The translations under genes were made by a program, and so were the position numbers. Of a stretch of 64,000 nt of DNA, positions 1-9,085 are shown one piece after another (within the stretch, counting starts at the first letter, position 1; every line of letters starts with the position of its first letter). The notes under the pieces were generated by a model that worked only from the letters and a program-made list of their open reading frames with translations, had not been told where the DNA came from and made no database searches. The stretch is from an uncultured Hyphomonas sp. (lineage in GTDB: Bacteria; Pseudomonadota; Alphaproteobacteria; Caulobacterales; Hyphomonadaceae). The stretch lies in assembly GCF_963677035.1 (NCBI RefSeq), contig NZ_OY781472.1, positions 2,943,658-3,007,657 of the forward strand, in the 5' to 3' direction.

Positions 1-1022
1 TGGTGGACGATACCAAAGCGGCCAAGGCTGCCTTCGCGCCGCTGAGCGCAGCGGCTGAAGGGACGATGCTGGCGCGGGATCTGGTCAACATGCCGCCGAA
101 CGATCTCTATCCCGAGAGCTTTGCGGCCAAGATCAAGGAACTGTCCGAAATCGGCGTCGAAGTCGAAATTCTCGGCGAGAAGCAACTGGCCAAGCTCGGC
201 ATGAACTCCATGCTTGGGGTGGGGCAGGGCTCCGTTAAAGAAAGCCAGCTCGGCATCATGCGCTGGAATGGCGGCAAGGACGGCGAGGATCCGGTGATCC
301 TGGTCGGCAAAGGCGTCTGTTTCGACACCGGCGGCATCTCGCTGAAGCCGGGCCCTGGCATGGAAGACATGCGCGGTGACATGGGGGGGGCAGCGGCAGT
401 GACCGGCACGATCAAGGCGCTCGCCGAGCGCAAGGCGAAGGTCAATGCTGTGGGCCTCATCGGCCTCGTTGAGAATATGCCAGACGGCAACGCGATCCGC
501 CCCGGTGACATCCTGAAATCCGCTTCCGGCCAGACGATTGAAGTCCAGAACACGGATGCTGAAGGCCGCCTCGTTCTTTGCGATGTGCTCTGGTATGCCC
601 AGGAGAAGTTCAAGCCGAAGGCCATCGTCGACCTTGCCACGCTGACCGGCGCGATCGTGATCTCGCTCGGCCACCACCATGCCGGCCTGTTCACCAATAG
701 TGACGAGCTTGCAGAGGAGCTGACCAAATCCGGCCTGACCGAAGGCGAGCGCGTCTGGCGCCTGCCGATGGGGCCGGAATATGATGCGCTGCTGAAGTCG
801 AAATTCGCGGACATGCGCAATATCGGCGGCCGCGCGGCAGGTTCGATCACGGCGGCACAGTTCCTGAAGCGCTTTGTGAAGGATGGCGTGAAATGGGCCC
901 ACCTCGACATTGCAGGCGCAGCCTGGGTCGAAGGGGAAAAAGCGGCGTTCGATGTCAGCTGGGCTTCCGGCTTCGGCCCACGCCTTCTGGATCGCTGGAT
1001 CGCAGATAACTACGAGGCATAG
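1..1022 (+). CDS. pepA: Leucyl aminopeptidase (M17), 3' part
   Basis: Cytosolic metallo-aminopeptidase of family M17, which releases N-terminal residues from peptides. The window starts inside the gene, so the N-terminal domain is largely missing; about 339 residues of the C-terminal catalytic region are present. The di-metal and active-site segments are clear: the [10 protein letters not shown] stretch, the DMGGAAAV stretch and the family signature NTDAEGRL, followed by DLATLTGA. The C-terminal [13 protein letters not shown] and WAHLDIAG segments are also typical. The TAG stop is followed 3 nt later by the TTG start of holC, so the two are probably co-transcribed; pepA-holC linkage is common in Gram-negative bacteria. 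The upstream end is unknown. Confidence 0.95.
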   Translation, partial: VDDTKAAKAAFAPLSAAAEGTMLARDLVNMPPNDLYPESFAAKIKELSEIGVEVEILGEKQLAKLGMNSMLGVGQGSVKESQLGIMRWNGGKDGEDPVILVGKGVCFDTGGISLKPGPGMEDMRGDMGGAAAVTGTIKALAERKAKVNAVGLIGLVENMPDGNAIRPGDILKSASGQTIEVQNTDAEGRLVLCDVLWYAQEKFKPKAIVDLATLTGAIVISLGHHHAGLFTNSDELAEELTKSGLTEGERVWRLPMGPEYDALLKSKFADMRNIGGRAAGSITAAQFLKRFVKDGVKWAHLDIAGAAWVEGEKAAFDVSWASGFGPRLLDRWIADNYEA

Positions 1023-1025
1023 GAA

Positions 1026-1499
1026 TTGAGCGAGGCGCCAAAGCCTGAATGGTGGTTTTACCACCTCTCCCGCACCACGCTGGAGCAGGCGGCGGCGCCC
1101 CTCATGTCCAAATGCCTTGAAGTGGGCTGGCGGGTTCTCGCTGTCAGCCCACACGCTGACCGGCGGGCTGCGCTCGACGCGGTTCTGTGGACCTATGACG
1201 ACCAGTCTTTCCTGCCGCACGGCCAGGCAGAGGCGCCTGGGCTCGACGCCGCGCGACAGCCTGTGCTGATTTCAGGCAAAGCCGGCAATGTGAATGGCGC
1301 GGCAGCCCTGTTCCTGATGGATGGCGTGAAGGCACCTGTCGACGCACCTTACACGCGCTGCATGATGATGTTCGACGATGGCGACATGGACGCTCGCGGC
1401 GCCGCGCGCGAAGCCTTCAAAGCGGCGAAAGATGCCGGCCTTGTCACGCGCTACTTCCAGCAGACCGGCAGCGGCGGTTGGAAGGAAGCAGGTGTCTAA
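1026..1499 (+). CDS. holC: DNA polymerase III chi subunit
   Basis: Chi subunit of the clamp-loader complex, which links polymerase III holoenzyme to single-strand binding protein. The 157-residue product has the family pattern: a short N-terminal strand [18 protein letters not shown], a helix, then [23 protein letters not shown], and the later aromatic-rich FLPHG and LFLMDG segments. The start chosen is TTG at 1026, three bases after the pepA stop; an AGGA lies just before it, unusually close. The end overlaps the convergent PhnA-like gene by 4 nt. Function is from family resemblance; the start is less certain than the identity. Confidence 0.85.
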   Translation: MSEAPKPEWWFYHLSRTTLEQAAAPLMSKCLEVGWRVLAVSPHADRRAALDAVLWTYDDQSFLPHGQAEAPGLDAARQPVLISGKAGNVNGAAALFLMDGVKAPVDAPYTRCMMMFDDGDMDARGAAREAFKAAKDAGLVTRYFQQTGSGGWKEAGV

Positions 1500-1831
1500 G
1501 CCTTCTTCACGAACTCGGACTTGAGGCCCATCTGGCCGATGCCGTCGATCTTGCAGTCGATATCGTGGTCGCCATCAACGAGGCGGATGTTCTTTACCTT
1601 GGTGCCGCGTTTCACGACCTGGGAACTGCCCTTGATCTTGAGGTCCTTGATCACGGTGACCGTGTCGCCATCGGCCAGCGGATTACCATTGGAATCCTTC
1701 ACCACTTTCTCGTCAGAGGCGCCCGCCGAATCCGCAGACCATTCGTGACCGCACTCAGGACAGATCAGCAGCGGTCCGTCTTCATATGTGAATTCAGACT
1801 GGCATTTCGGGCAGGGTGGCAGGGCGCTCAT
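1496..1831 (-). CDS. PhnA/YjdM-type zinc-ribbon protein
   Basis: Small cytoplasmic protein of 111 residues of the PhnA (YjdM) family. The N-terminus is a zinc ribbon with two CxxC pairs (CPKC near residue 7 and CPEC near residue 24). The C-terminal part is the conserved PhnA domain, recognisable by [28 protein letters not shown] and a DIDCKIDG segment. Despite the historic name alkylphosphonate uptake, the family has no confirmed role in phosphonate use, so no precise function is assigned. It converges on holC with a 4-nt overlap and is divergent from ndk. Confidence 0.88.
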   Translation of the reverse strand: MSALPPCPKCQSEFTYEDGPLLICPECGHEWSADSAGASDEKVVKDSNGNPLADGDTVTVIKDLKIKGSSQVVKRGTKVKNIRLVDGDHDIDCKIDGIGQMGLKSEFVKKA

Positions 1832-1976
1832 GGAGGGGACTTTCGGATTGATAGACTGGCTCGGCCCTACGCCCTGATGAAAGTGTGTGCAAGGGCGGCG
1901 CTCTGTCCTTGCCCATGCGGGCGCGCGCCGCTATAGGCCCGCCAACATTCCAATTTCCGCACAACAGGAAACACCT

Positions 1977-2399
1977 ATGGCTGTCCAGCGCACTTTTTCC
2001 ATCATCAAGCCCGACGCAACCGAGCGTAACCTGACCGGCGCCGTCAACGCGGTCATCGAGAAAGCCGGCCTGCGCATCATCGGCCAGCGCCGTATCAAGA
2101 TGACCCAGGAACAGGCCGAGCGTTTCTACGCCGTCCACTCCGAGCGTCCGTTCTTTGGCGAGCTGGTCGAATTCATGACCTCCGGTCCGGTGGTCGTTCA
2201 GGTTCTGGAAGGCGAAAACGCCGTTGCGAAATACCGCGAAGTGATGGGCGCCACCAACCCGGCCGATGCCGACGAAGGCACGATCCGGAAACTCTACGCA
2301 AAATCGATCGGCGAGAACTCGGTTCACGGGTCCGATTCCGAGGAAAACGCCGCGATCGAAATCGCGCAATTCTTCTCCGAAGCCGACATCGCTGGCTAA
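1977..2399 (+). CDS. ndk: Nucleoside diphosphate kinase
   Basis: Transfers the gamma phosphate of ATP to nucleoside diphosphates through a phosphohistidine. The 140-residue length is standard. The N-terminal [13 protein letters not shown] strand and the active-site NSVHGSDS motif with the catalytic histidine are both present, as is the [11 protein letters not shown] segment. The start is the ATG at 1977, preceded by an AGGAA Shine-Dalgarno-like sequence; the longer frame upstream has no family similarity. A strong intrinsic terminator follows 38 nt after the stop, so the gene is probably monocistronic. Confidence 0.97.
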   Translation: MAVQRTFSIIKPDATERNLTGAVNAVIEKAGLRIIGQRRIKMTQEQAERFYAVHSERPFFGELVEFMTSGPVVVQVLEGENAVAKYREVMGATNPADADEGTIRKLYAKSIGENSVHGSDSEENAAIEIAQFFSEADIAG

Positions 2400-2437
2400 G
2401 GCTGGCAGCAGCCTTTCGGGGCAGCGAAGATTCAGAG

Positions 2438-2469
2438 AGGGCCCGGCCGCAAGGTTGGGCCCTTTTTCT
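2438..2469 (+). terminator. Intrinsic terminator of ndk
   Basis: An 11-bp stem (2438-2448 with 2453-2463, two G-U pairs) and a GCAA loop are followed by a T-rich tract. It lies just after ndk and just before the end of the convergent acetyltransferase gene. Confidence 0.85.
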
Positions 2470-2474
2470 TGGGA

Positions 2475-3299
2475 TTATGCGCTGTAATCGGACGCGTCCG
2501 TTATACTTTGCTTGAAAAAAGACCGCGTCACGCAGACCGGCTGGAAGCCCATCTTTCGATACAGTTCTTTGGGTGGCTCTGTCGCCAGACTGCCAATGAG
2601 AATGTCTTCGCAGATATCTTGCCGGAGATGATCAACGCACGCGGAAATTAAGGATGTCGCGACTCCTCTCCGTCTGTAGGCGGGCAGCGTGAACAGGTCT
2701 TCGACCATTCCCATGCCAGTCGGGGCGATTGTGGCTGAGCCATAGGCGCAAATCACGGTATCGATAGAAGCGAGGAAGAACTGACAGGGGCCTGCCTTTC
2801 GACGGTAACCTTCAACGATTCCGCGCGTGACATGTGCTTCAAGGATATGTCCCTGCGTTCGTGCCCCCTCGGCATGATCTGCCCGAACAAGCTCATGTAG
2901 CAGGTGCCAATCGCGATCAGTCGAAACCGGCTGGATGCTCACTTCCGATGGTCGATTGGCCGCCAATTCATCCTGAAGCACCATCTGTATGACGGGCGTT
3001 TGCTCCTGATAATCGTCAAGCAAAAGACGGGCGATGACGGCTGGTGCGGTGAAAGGCGTCGCGAAGATGTAGGAGTAACCGACGAGGTTCGCTCTGGATG
3101 ACGCAAATGCCATCATCTGGTCGATCTCGGCCCCGGAATGGGCCGCGATATCAATAATACGGTTACGATCCCAGACGTCAGGTCTTTCCAGATCCTGCAG
3201 CGATGAGCAGAAGCTCTCGGCACTGACCTCCATGCCAATGGTGGCATGAAATTGGTAGCTTCCGCACGCTCGCCTTGCGAGATCATGGGCCGGTGTCAT
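2475..3299 (-). CDS. GNAT-family N-acetyltransferase
   Basis: Predicted acetyl-CoA-dependent acetyltransferase of 274 residues. The C-terminal half carries the GNAT core: EDLFTLPAYRRRGVATSLISA is motif A with the R/Q-x-x-G-x-A/G acetyl-CoA loop, and ELYRKMGFQPV is the usual motif B end. The N-terminal half is an extra region without a recognisable motif, so the substrate is unknown. The start chosen is the ATG at 3299, preceded by GGGGA; a longer frame to 3347 lacks such a site. It stands alone between the ndk terminator and purN. Confidence 0.8.
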   Translation of the reverse strand: MTPAHDLARRACGSYQFHATIGMEVSAESFCSSLQDLERPDVWDRNRIIDIAAHSGAEIDQMMAFASSRANLVGYSYIFATPFTAPAVIARLLLDDYQEQTPVIQMVLQDELAANRPSEVSIQPVSTDRDWHLLHELVRADHAEGARTQGHILEAHVTRGIVEGYRRKAGPCQFFLASIDTVICAYGSATIAPTGMGMVEDLFTLPAYRRRGVATSLISACVDHLRQDICEDILIGSLATEPPKELYRKMGFQPVCVTRSFFKQSITDASDYSA

Positions 3300-3416
3300 G
3301 TCATTCCCCGATCCTGTGTTGAGCCTTGGCGGATGGTGCCTGCTCAACGAGAACGAGCCGGCATTCTCAGAATATGCAGATCAGGCTGAAACCCGTTTTC
3401 CGTCAAGCGCGCTGGT

Positions 3417-4010
3417 TTATCGGTTGGATGCCAGAATCTGCTCGCATGCGATCGCCAGGGCGCGCGGATAAATCTTGTGCTCCTCGACGAGCACGCGTGC
3501 CGAAAGCGAGTCTTCGGTATCACCCGGCAGGATCGGCACAGGCGCCTGCGCGATCACCTTGCCCTCGTCTACGCCCGCAGAGACCCAATGGACGGAACAG
3601 CCGCCTTCGGCATCGCCGGCGTCGATGGCGCGCTGGTGGGTATGCAGGCCTTTGTATTTCGGGAGAAGAGAGGGGTGGATGTTGATCATCCGGCCTTCCC
3701 ACCTGGTCACGAACCAGGGCGTCAGAACCCGCATGAAGCCGGCCAGGGCAATAATCTCGGTCCCGGCCTTTTTCAGCTCGGTATCCAGCGCGCGCTCAAA
3801 CGCCTCACGGTCCTTACCAAAGATCTTGTGATCGACGGATGTTGTCGAAATCCCTGCAGAAGCTGCCGTTTCAAGCCCTTTCGCATCCGGCCGGTTGGAT
3901 GCCACCAGAACGGGCTGGGCCGGGTAGGAGGGATCAGACGCCGCTTCCAGCAGCGCCTCCATATTGGAGCCGCGTCCGGAGATCAGAATGGCCAGCTTCA
4001 GACGTTTCAT
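3417..4010 (-). CDS. purN: Phosphoribosylglycinamide formyltransferase
   Basis: Third step of purine synthesis: formylation of glycinamide ribonucleotide using 10-formyltetrahydrofolate. The 197-residue protein has the N-terminal LAILISGRGSNMEALL nucleotide-binding start. The catalytic region has the Asn-His pair of INIHPSLLPKYKG, then HTHQRAIDAGD and the active-site Asp-containing VSAGVDEGKVI. It overlaps purM by 4 nt (ATGA), so it is translationally coupled downstream of it. Confidence 0.96.
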   Translation of the reverse strand: MKRLKLAILISGRGSNMEALLEAASDPSYPAQPVLVASNRPDAKGLETAASAGISTTSVDHKIFGKDREAFERALDTELKKAGTEIIALAGFMRVLTPWFVTRWEGRMINIHPSLLPKYKGLHTHQRAIDAGDAEGGCSVHWVSAGVDEGKVIAQAPVPILPGDTEDSLSARVLVEEHKIYPRALAIACEQILASNR

Positions 4011-5032
4011 GCGGTGGCGAGGCGGCCCAGAATAACCGGTGCTTCACCCGCTGTCTGGAGAACGGCGCAAACCGTGTCGGCGTCTTCAGGTGCCACCGCG
4101 AAGACCATGCCGATCCCCATATTGAAGGTCCGATGCATCTCGTCTTCTGTAACGTTCCCCGCAGATTGCAGCCATTCGAACACAGGCGGGGGCGTCCAGG
4201 CCTTCCGTTCAATTACCGGCGCCAGATGGTCCGGACACATGCGCGGCGTATTCTCTGTCAGCCCGCCGCCGGTAATATGGGCCAGGCCTTTGACCAGGCC
4301 CTTGCGGATCAACGGTAAAGCGGCCTCGGCATACAGCCGGGTCGGTGTCAGCAGGGCTTCGCCAAGCGTCGAGCTGGAGAAGGGCGAGGCGCCGTCATAG
4401 GACAGGCCTTCACGCTCCACGATCCTGCGGACCAGGGAATAGCCATTCGAATGCGGCCCGGATGAGCCGATACCAATAAGCAGATCACCCGCGACCATTG
4501 TCTCCATACGCGGCAGGACTTTGTCCCGGTCGACAGCGCCGACCACGAATCCCGCCAAGTCGTAGTGGCCGGGCGGGTACATGCCGGGCATTTCGGCCGT
4601 CTCTCCGCCCACCAGGGCGCAGCCGGATTGGCGGCAGCCTTCGGCAATGCCGGAGACAACCGCTTCCGCGATACCCTCCTCAAGCTTGCCTGTGGCGAAA
4701 TAATCCAGGAAAAACAGCGGCTCTGCGCCCTGCGCCAGCACGTCATTGGCGCACATGGCGACCAGATCGATGCCAACGGTGTTGTGGATGCCGGTCTCAA
4801 AAGCCAGCATCAGCTTTGTGCCAACGCCGTCCGTACCGGACACGAGAACCGGATCATCATAGCCGGCGGCCTTGAGATCAAACAGGGCGCCGAAGCCGCC
4901 CAGCCCGCCCATGACGCCAGCACGGCGGGTGGCTTTGGCAAGTGGGCCTATGGCATCGACAAGCCGCTCGCCTGCCTCAATATCGACACCAGCATCGCGG
5001 TAAGAAAGGGAAGTCTTGGAAGGGTCGCTCAT
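4007..5032 (-). CDS. purM: Phosphoribosylformylglycinamidine cyclo-ligase
   Basis: Makes aminoimidazole ribonucleotide from FGAM with ATP. At about 341 residues it has the normal length. The N-terminal SYRDAGVDIEAG and the GVMGGLGGFGALFDL glycine-rich segments, LVSGTDGVGTKL and ALVGGETAEMPGMY are diagnostic. The start used is the ATG at 5032; the frame runs 66 nt further upstream but that part is unlike the family and overlaps the divergent promoter region. It is first gene of a purM-purN operon and is divergent from the DUF2066 gene with about 107 nt between starts. Confidence 0.96.
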   Translation of the reverse strand: MSDPSKTSLSYRDAGVDIEAGERLVDAIGPLAKATRRAGVMGGLGGFGALFDLKAAGYDDPVLVSGTDGVGTKLMLAFETGIHNTVGIDLVAMCANDVLAQGAEPLFFLDYFATGKLEEGIAEAVVSGIAEGCRQSGCALVGGETAEMPGMYPPGHYDLAGFVVGAVDRDKVLPRMETMVAGDLLIGIGSSGPHSNGYSLVRRIVEREGLSYDGASPFSSSTLGEALLTPTRLYAEAALPLIRKGLVKGLAHITGGGLTENTPRMCPDHLAPVIERKAWTPPPVFEWLQSAGNVTEDEMHRTFNMGIGMVFAVAPEDADTVCAVLQTAGEAPVILGRLATA

Positions 5033-5139
5033 GATGACTCGCGCGTTAGCATGGGGAATTCGACTTTGCCAGTGCCGTGCGCGGTTCCAGCCCCGCACCG
5101 GACTTGCTACAAGGTCGCCAACCGAGGAGATCTCAGACC

Positions 5140-6162
5140 ATGATTCGTATGCTTCTTGCTTCTATGCTCGCAGCCTTGTTTGCGATTTCCACTGCCGCAG
5201 CTGACACGCAGGATGTCTATACGATCCCGAATCTCGAAGTCGATGAGATCGCCCCGACGCTGATCCAGGCACGGGAACAGGCCATGGCGTCAGCCCGCCT
5301 CGCCGGAGCGCGCAAGCTCATCGACAAGATAACATTGGCTGAGGACCGCATCGCCGCCGGGGGAATTCCAATAGACGGCGAGCTGGCGAACCGGCTTTCG
5401 GCGGCTGTTGATGTTCAGGAAGAAACGGCCGGTGCCGGCCGCTACAAAGGTATTCTGCGGGTCGTCTACAATCCCCGTATGGTGCGGGCGCATCTGGATG
5501 GGCTGAAAGTGCCTTATGTCGATACGCAAGCGCCGCTCAGCCTGATGGTGCCGCTGGCATCCTCCGCTGATCTTGAAGAGGCCTGGCACGAAGCGCTGGG
5601 GCCGGCGGACCCTGGCGCCCTGGCGCCATATGTCACGTCAAACCTGACGGGTTATACCAGCTACAGCGATTGGTATGCGCTCTCTCCGGAAGCGGGCAGC
5701 CTGCGGGCACGGCGCGCCATATTGGCCGAACTGATTGGCAGTGAGGGGGCTTGGCGGGTCCGCGTTTCTATCGTCACGACGGCCGGAACCGAGGTGGTCG
5801 GCACGACTGCGCCGGTCCCGACACTTGAAGATGCGGTGGTCGCGACTGTTGGTCTGCTCGAAGAGAACTGGAAGCGTGCTTCCATCATCCGGGGCGGGGA
5901 CCGGACTCAGGCCAAGGCAACGGTTCGGTATACTTCACTGGCGGAGTGGAACACGCTGCGTGGCGCGTTGGCCCGCTCGCCGCTGGTCTCTGACTTCCGG
6001 ACGACCGCGGTCGCGCGCGATGGAGCTGTGGTGACGTTTGCCTATCTGGGAGATCCGCAACGTCTGCAGAATGACCTGTTGCAACGGGGTGTGGCGCTTG
6101 GAGATGAGCCGCGCGCGGGCTGGGTGCTCCGTTCGGCAGTTTCTGCTGCAGGAGTTCCGTGA
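5140..6162 (+). CDS. DUF2066 periplasmic protein
   Basis: Exported protein of 340 residues of unknown function. The N-terminus MIRMLLASMLAALFAISTAA is a signal peptide with a likely cleavage near ATAADT. The remainder resembles DUF2066 proteins: an early segment rich in repeated Ala/Arg helices (QAREQAMASARLAGARKLIDKI), then RYKGILRVVYNPRMVRAHL. The ATG at 5140 follows a GAGGAGA ribosome-binding site. The stop overlaps the GTG of hdaA. This gene sits before hdaA and ppk in other alphaproteobacteria as far as I recall, so it marks a conserved neighbourhood and is not a functional clue. Confidence 0.75.
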   Translation: MIRMLLASMLAALFAISTAAADTQDVYTIPNLEVDEIAPTLIQAREQAMASARLAGARKLIDKITLAEDRIAAGGIPIDGELANRLSAAVDVQEETAGAGRYKGILRVVYNPRMVRAHLDGLKVPYVDTQAPLSLMVPLASSADLEEAWHEALGPADPGALAPYVTSNLTGYTSYSDWYALSPEAGSLRARRAILAELIGSEGAWRVRVSIVTTAGTEVVGTTAPVPTLEDAVVATVGLLEENWKRASIIRGGDRTQAKATVRYTSLAEWNTLRGALARSPLVSDFRTTAVARDGAVVTFAYLGDPQRLQNDLLQRGVALGDEPRAGWVLRSAVSAAGVP

Positions 6163-6884
6163 ACAAGCGGCCAGCCCTACCAACCGGACAGCCAGACCAG
6201 ATGAGCTTCGCCTTTCCGGCGAAGCCGCTGACGTTTGATGCTCTGGTCGTCACCCCGGCCAATCAGGCCGCTGTCAGTATCATCCGCCAGCCGGGGAACT
6301 GGCCAATGCCGGTATTTTGCGTGACAGGCCCGCTATATGCCGGTCTGACGACGCTGCTTCGCGCATGGTGTGAAGAAACCGGCGGCACCTATTTTGACTC
6401 TAACGGCTTCTCCAGGCGTAAGGCAGGCCAATTGACTGACCTCGCCGGAACGTTCGTTGCTCTGGATAATGCGGACAAGGTTGCGGCGAACGAAAAGCTG
6501 CTGACTTTCATCAACCAGGTTACCAAGGAAGGTGGCCGGTTGCTTCTTGCGTCGTCCAGTAGTCCGTCCCAATGGCCTGTCAGCTCGGCAGACCTGAAGT
6601 CCCGTCTGAATTCCATGCCAATTGTGGAGGTCTTGTCCCCCGATGAAGCGATGCTGATCGGACGACTCAAAGCCGCTGCCGGCCGTCACTATCTGAAGCT
6701 TGAGCCTGAAGTGATCGCCTATCTGGCCCCACGTCTTGATCTCACTTACGAAGCCATTGAGACGTTTGCGGAAACGCTAAGTCACGGTGTCACAACGACA
6801 GGACGCGCGCCTTCTGTTCCTCTGGCAAAAGAGGTATTGGAGGCGATGGGGCTGGCGGCACCAGACGAACCGTCATCGAGCTGA
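6159..6884 (+). CDS. hdaA: HdaA-type DnaA-related regulator
   Basis: DnaA-related AAA+ protein that with the sliding clamp stimulates DnaA-ATP hydrolysis and limits re-initiation. The 241-residue length fits. A likely clamp-binding motif QMSFAF is at residues 14-19, the usual N-terminal place. Walker B is FVALDNADK and a box VII-like SADLKSRLNS with an arginine follows. The Walker A position reads GPLYAGLTT: the lysine of GKT is replaced by leucine, which is odd even for this family (see findings). The GTG start overlaps the upstream stop (GTGA). ppk follows after 29 nt. Confidence 0.82.
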   Translation: MNKRPALPTGQPDQMSFAFPAKPLTFDALVVTPANQAAVSIIRQPGNWPMPVFCVTGPLYAGLTTLLRAWCEETGGTYFDSNGFSRRKAGQLTDLAGTFVALDNADKVAANEKLLTFINQVTKEGGRLLLASSSSPSQWPVSSADLKSRLNSMPIVEVLSPDEAMLIGRLKAAAGRHYLKLEPEVIAYLAPRLDLTYEAIETFAETLSHGVTTTGRAPSVPLAKEVLEAMGLAAPDEPSSS

Positions 6885-6913
6885 AACGACCGGGGCCGAC
6901 AAAGGGGAATTCC

Positions 6914-9085
6914 ATGGCTGAACGGGTGGCCAAGACGGCGAAACAATTGATGACATCCCCCGACAGGTTTCTGAACCGGGAGCTTTCCTGGCTGGAGTTC
7001 AACCGGCGTGTCCTGGAAGAGGCGGCGAACCCGAGCCATCCGCTGCTCGAACGGCTACGCTTTCTGTCGATCTCGGCCAGCAATCTCGATGAGTTTGAAA
7101 TGGTCCGCTATGCCGGGCTGAGGGAACAGGTGCGTGCAGGGGTCACCCGGCCGAGTCAGGAGGGCCTGACGCCGACGGTGCAGGTCGAGCAGATAGAAGA
7201 ACTGTCCCTCAAGCTGATCGCCGAACAATTGACCCGCTGGCGGCAGTTGAAGGACGAGCTCGAAACCGAGAAGATCCATGTGCTGTCGGCCGGAGATCTC
7301 AGCAAGAAAGACCTGTCTGATCTGGACCAGTTTTTCCGCAGCCATATTTTTCCGGTGCTGACACCGCTGGCGGTTGACCCAGCCCACCCATTTCCGTTCA
7401 TCCCGAACCTCGGCTTTTCCATCGCGCTGGACCTTGTGTCGAAGCATGGCGATGAAGGGCATATCGGCATTGTGCCGCTACCTGCCTTCGTGCGCCGTTT
7501 CATCAGACTGCCAGGCAAACAAAGAGGTGTGCTGCGCTTTATTCCTCTGGAAGATGTGATCGGTCTGTTCATCAGCGACCTTTTTCCGGGCTTCAAGGAA
7601 CAGAGCCGCTGCCTGTTCCGGATCGTGCGCGACAGCGATATCGAGATCGAGGAAGAAGCCGAAGACCTTATCCGCGAATTTGAAGTGCTTCTGAAACAAC
7701 GTCGGCGCGGACGGATCGTCCGGTTGCGTATGCAGTCCAGCGCGCCGCAGCACCTTCGGGAATTTATTACGCGGCAAATCGGCGCCGAAAATGCAGATGT
7801 CGTTCTGTATGACGGCATACTGGGCATGGCCCAATTATCGGAGTTGATCGTCGACGACAGACCTGACCTCAAATTCCCACCCTATGAGCCACGCTATCCT
7901 GAGCGGATCCGCGAAATGGGGGGAGACTGTTTTGCGGCTGTCAGGATGAAGGACATTCTGGTCCACCATCCGTTTGAAACCTTCGATGTTGTCGTCGAAT
8001 TTATCCGGCAGGCCGCCGCTGACCCGCAGGTTGTCGCGATCAAGCAGACTCTGTACCGGACGACAGCCAATTCACCGATTGTGGCGGCACTTGTTGAGGC
8101 CGCAGAGCACGGCAAGAACGTCACAGCATTGGTCGAAATCAAGGCACGGTTTGACGAAGAGGCGAATCTCCGGCTTGCGCGTGACCTGGAACGCGCCGGC
8201 GTGCAGGTTGTATACGGATTTATTGAGTACAAGACCCATGCGAAGGTGTCGCTGGTCGTTCGCCGGGAAGGCAACGAGTTGCGGACATATACGCACTTCG
8301 GAACTGGCAACTACCACCCTGTGAATGCAAAGATCTACACAGACCTTTCATTGTTCACGGCGGATCCCGCTCTTGGTCGAGACGCAAACCGGCTCTTCAA
8401 CTTTGTAACGGCATACCGGGAGCCGCCCGAGGTCGGGCCGGAACTCGAAAAGATTTCGATGTCGCCACTTAATCTGAAAACAGATCTCATCAAACTGATT
8501 GAAGCTGAGGCCAGTGCAGCCCGGAAGGGGAAGCCGAGCGGTATCTGGGCGAAGATGAACTCATTGGTCGATGGGGATGTGATTGATGCACTTTACAAGG
8601 CAAGTCAGGCAGGCGTGCCGATAAACCTTGTGGTGCGTGGCATTTGCTGTCTCAGACCTGGTGTGGCTGGCATGTCGGAGAACATCAGTGTAAAAAGCAT
8701 TGTGGGCCGCTTCCTGGAGCATTCGCGTATACTTTGCTGCGCGAACGGCGAGGCATTGCCATCACCAAAAGCAAAGGTCTTCATTTCATCGGCCGACTGG
8801 ATGCCTCGTAACCTGGATCGGCGCGTCGAGGCGCTTGTCCCTGTCGAGAATCAGACCGTACACCGTCAGGTGATGAACCAGATCATGGTTGCGAACCTGA
8901 ACGATGAATTACAGAGCTGGCTGATGCATGAGGATGGCTCGTACGAGCGTGCAAAGCCGGATTCGGAGGGGAAAGGGTTTTCAGCCCACCATTACTTTAT
9001 GGACAATCCCAGCCTGTCGGGCAGAGGCAGCGCGCTTGAAGTGAGCTTGCCTCCCCGGTTGCAGCCCAGAGGGAGTAAGGGATAA
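6914..9085 (+). CDS. ppk: Polyphosphate kinase 1
   Basis: Reversibly makes inorganic polyphosphate from ATP through a phosphohistidine. The 723-residue length is usual. The N-terminal FLNRELSWLEFNRRVLEEA and FLSISASNLDEFEMVR are diagnostic. The catalytic C-terminal domains contain KARFDEEANLRLARDLERAG, the HAKVSLVVRRE histidine motif and the GTGNYHPVNAKIYTDLSLFT segment. The stop overlaps the ATG of ppx by one base, so synthesis and breakdown enzymes are coupled. The beginning of a PPK2-type kinase lies at the other end of the window. Confidence 0.97.
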   Translation: MAERVAKTAKQLMTSPDRFLNRELSWLEFNRRVLEEAANPSHPLLERLRFLSISASNLDEFEMVRYAGLREQVRAGVTRPSQEGLTPTVQVEQIEELSLKLIAEQLTRWRQLKDELETEKIHVLSAGDLSKKDLSDLDQFFRSHIFPVLTPLAVDPAHPFPFIPNLGFSIALDLVSKHGDEGHIGIVPLPAFVRRFIRLPGKQRGVLRFIPLEDVIGLFISDLFPGFKEQSRCLFRIVRDSDIEIEEEAEDLIREFEVLLKQRRRGRIVRLRMQSSAPQHLREFITRQIGAENADVVLYDGILGMAQLSELIVDDRPDLKFPPYEPRYPERIREMGGDCFAAVRMKDILVHHPFETFDVVVEFIRQAAADPQVVAIKQTLYRTTANSPIVAALVEAAEHGKNVTALVEIKARFDEEANLRLARDLERAGVQVVYGFIEYKTHAKVSLVVRREGNELRTYTHFGTGNYHPVNAKIYTDLSLFTADPALGRDANRLFNFVTAYREPPEVGPELEKISMSPLNLKTDLIKLIEAEASAARKGKPSGIWAKMNSLVDGDVIDALYKASQAGVPINLVVRGICCLRPGVAGMSENISVKSIVGRFLEHSRILCCANGEALPSPKAKVFISSADWMPRNLDRRVEALVPVENQTVHRQVMNQIMVANLNDELQSWLMHEDGSYERAKPDSEGKGFSAHHYFMDNPSLSGRGSALEVSLPPRLQPRGSKG

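Noticed and set aside
3477..4400. 307-codon plus-strand frame across purN and purM
   Set aside because: Antisense to two genes with full family motifs; low-complexity Arg/Pro-rich translation.
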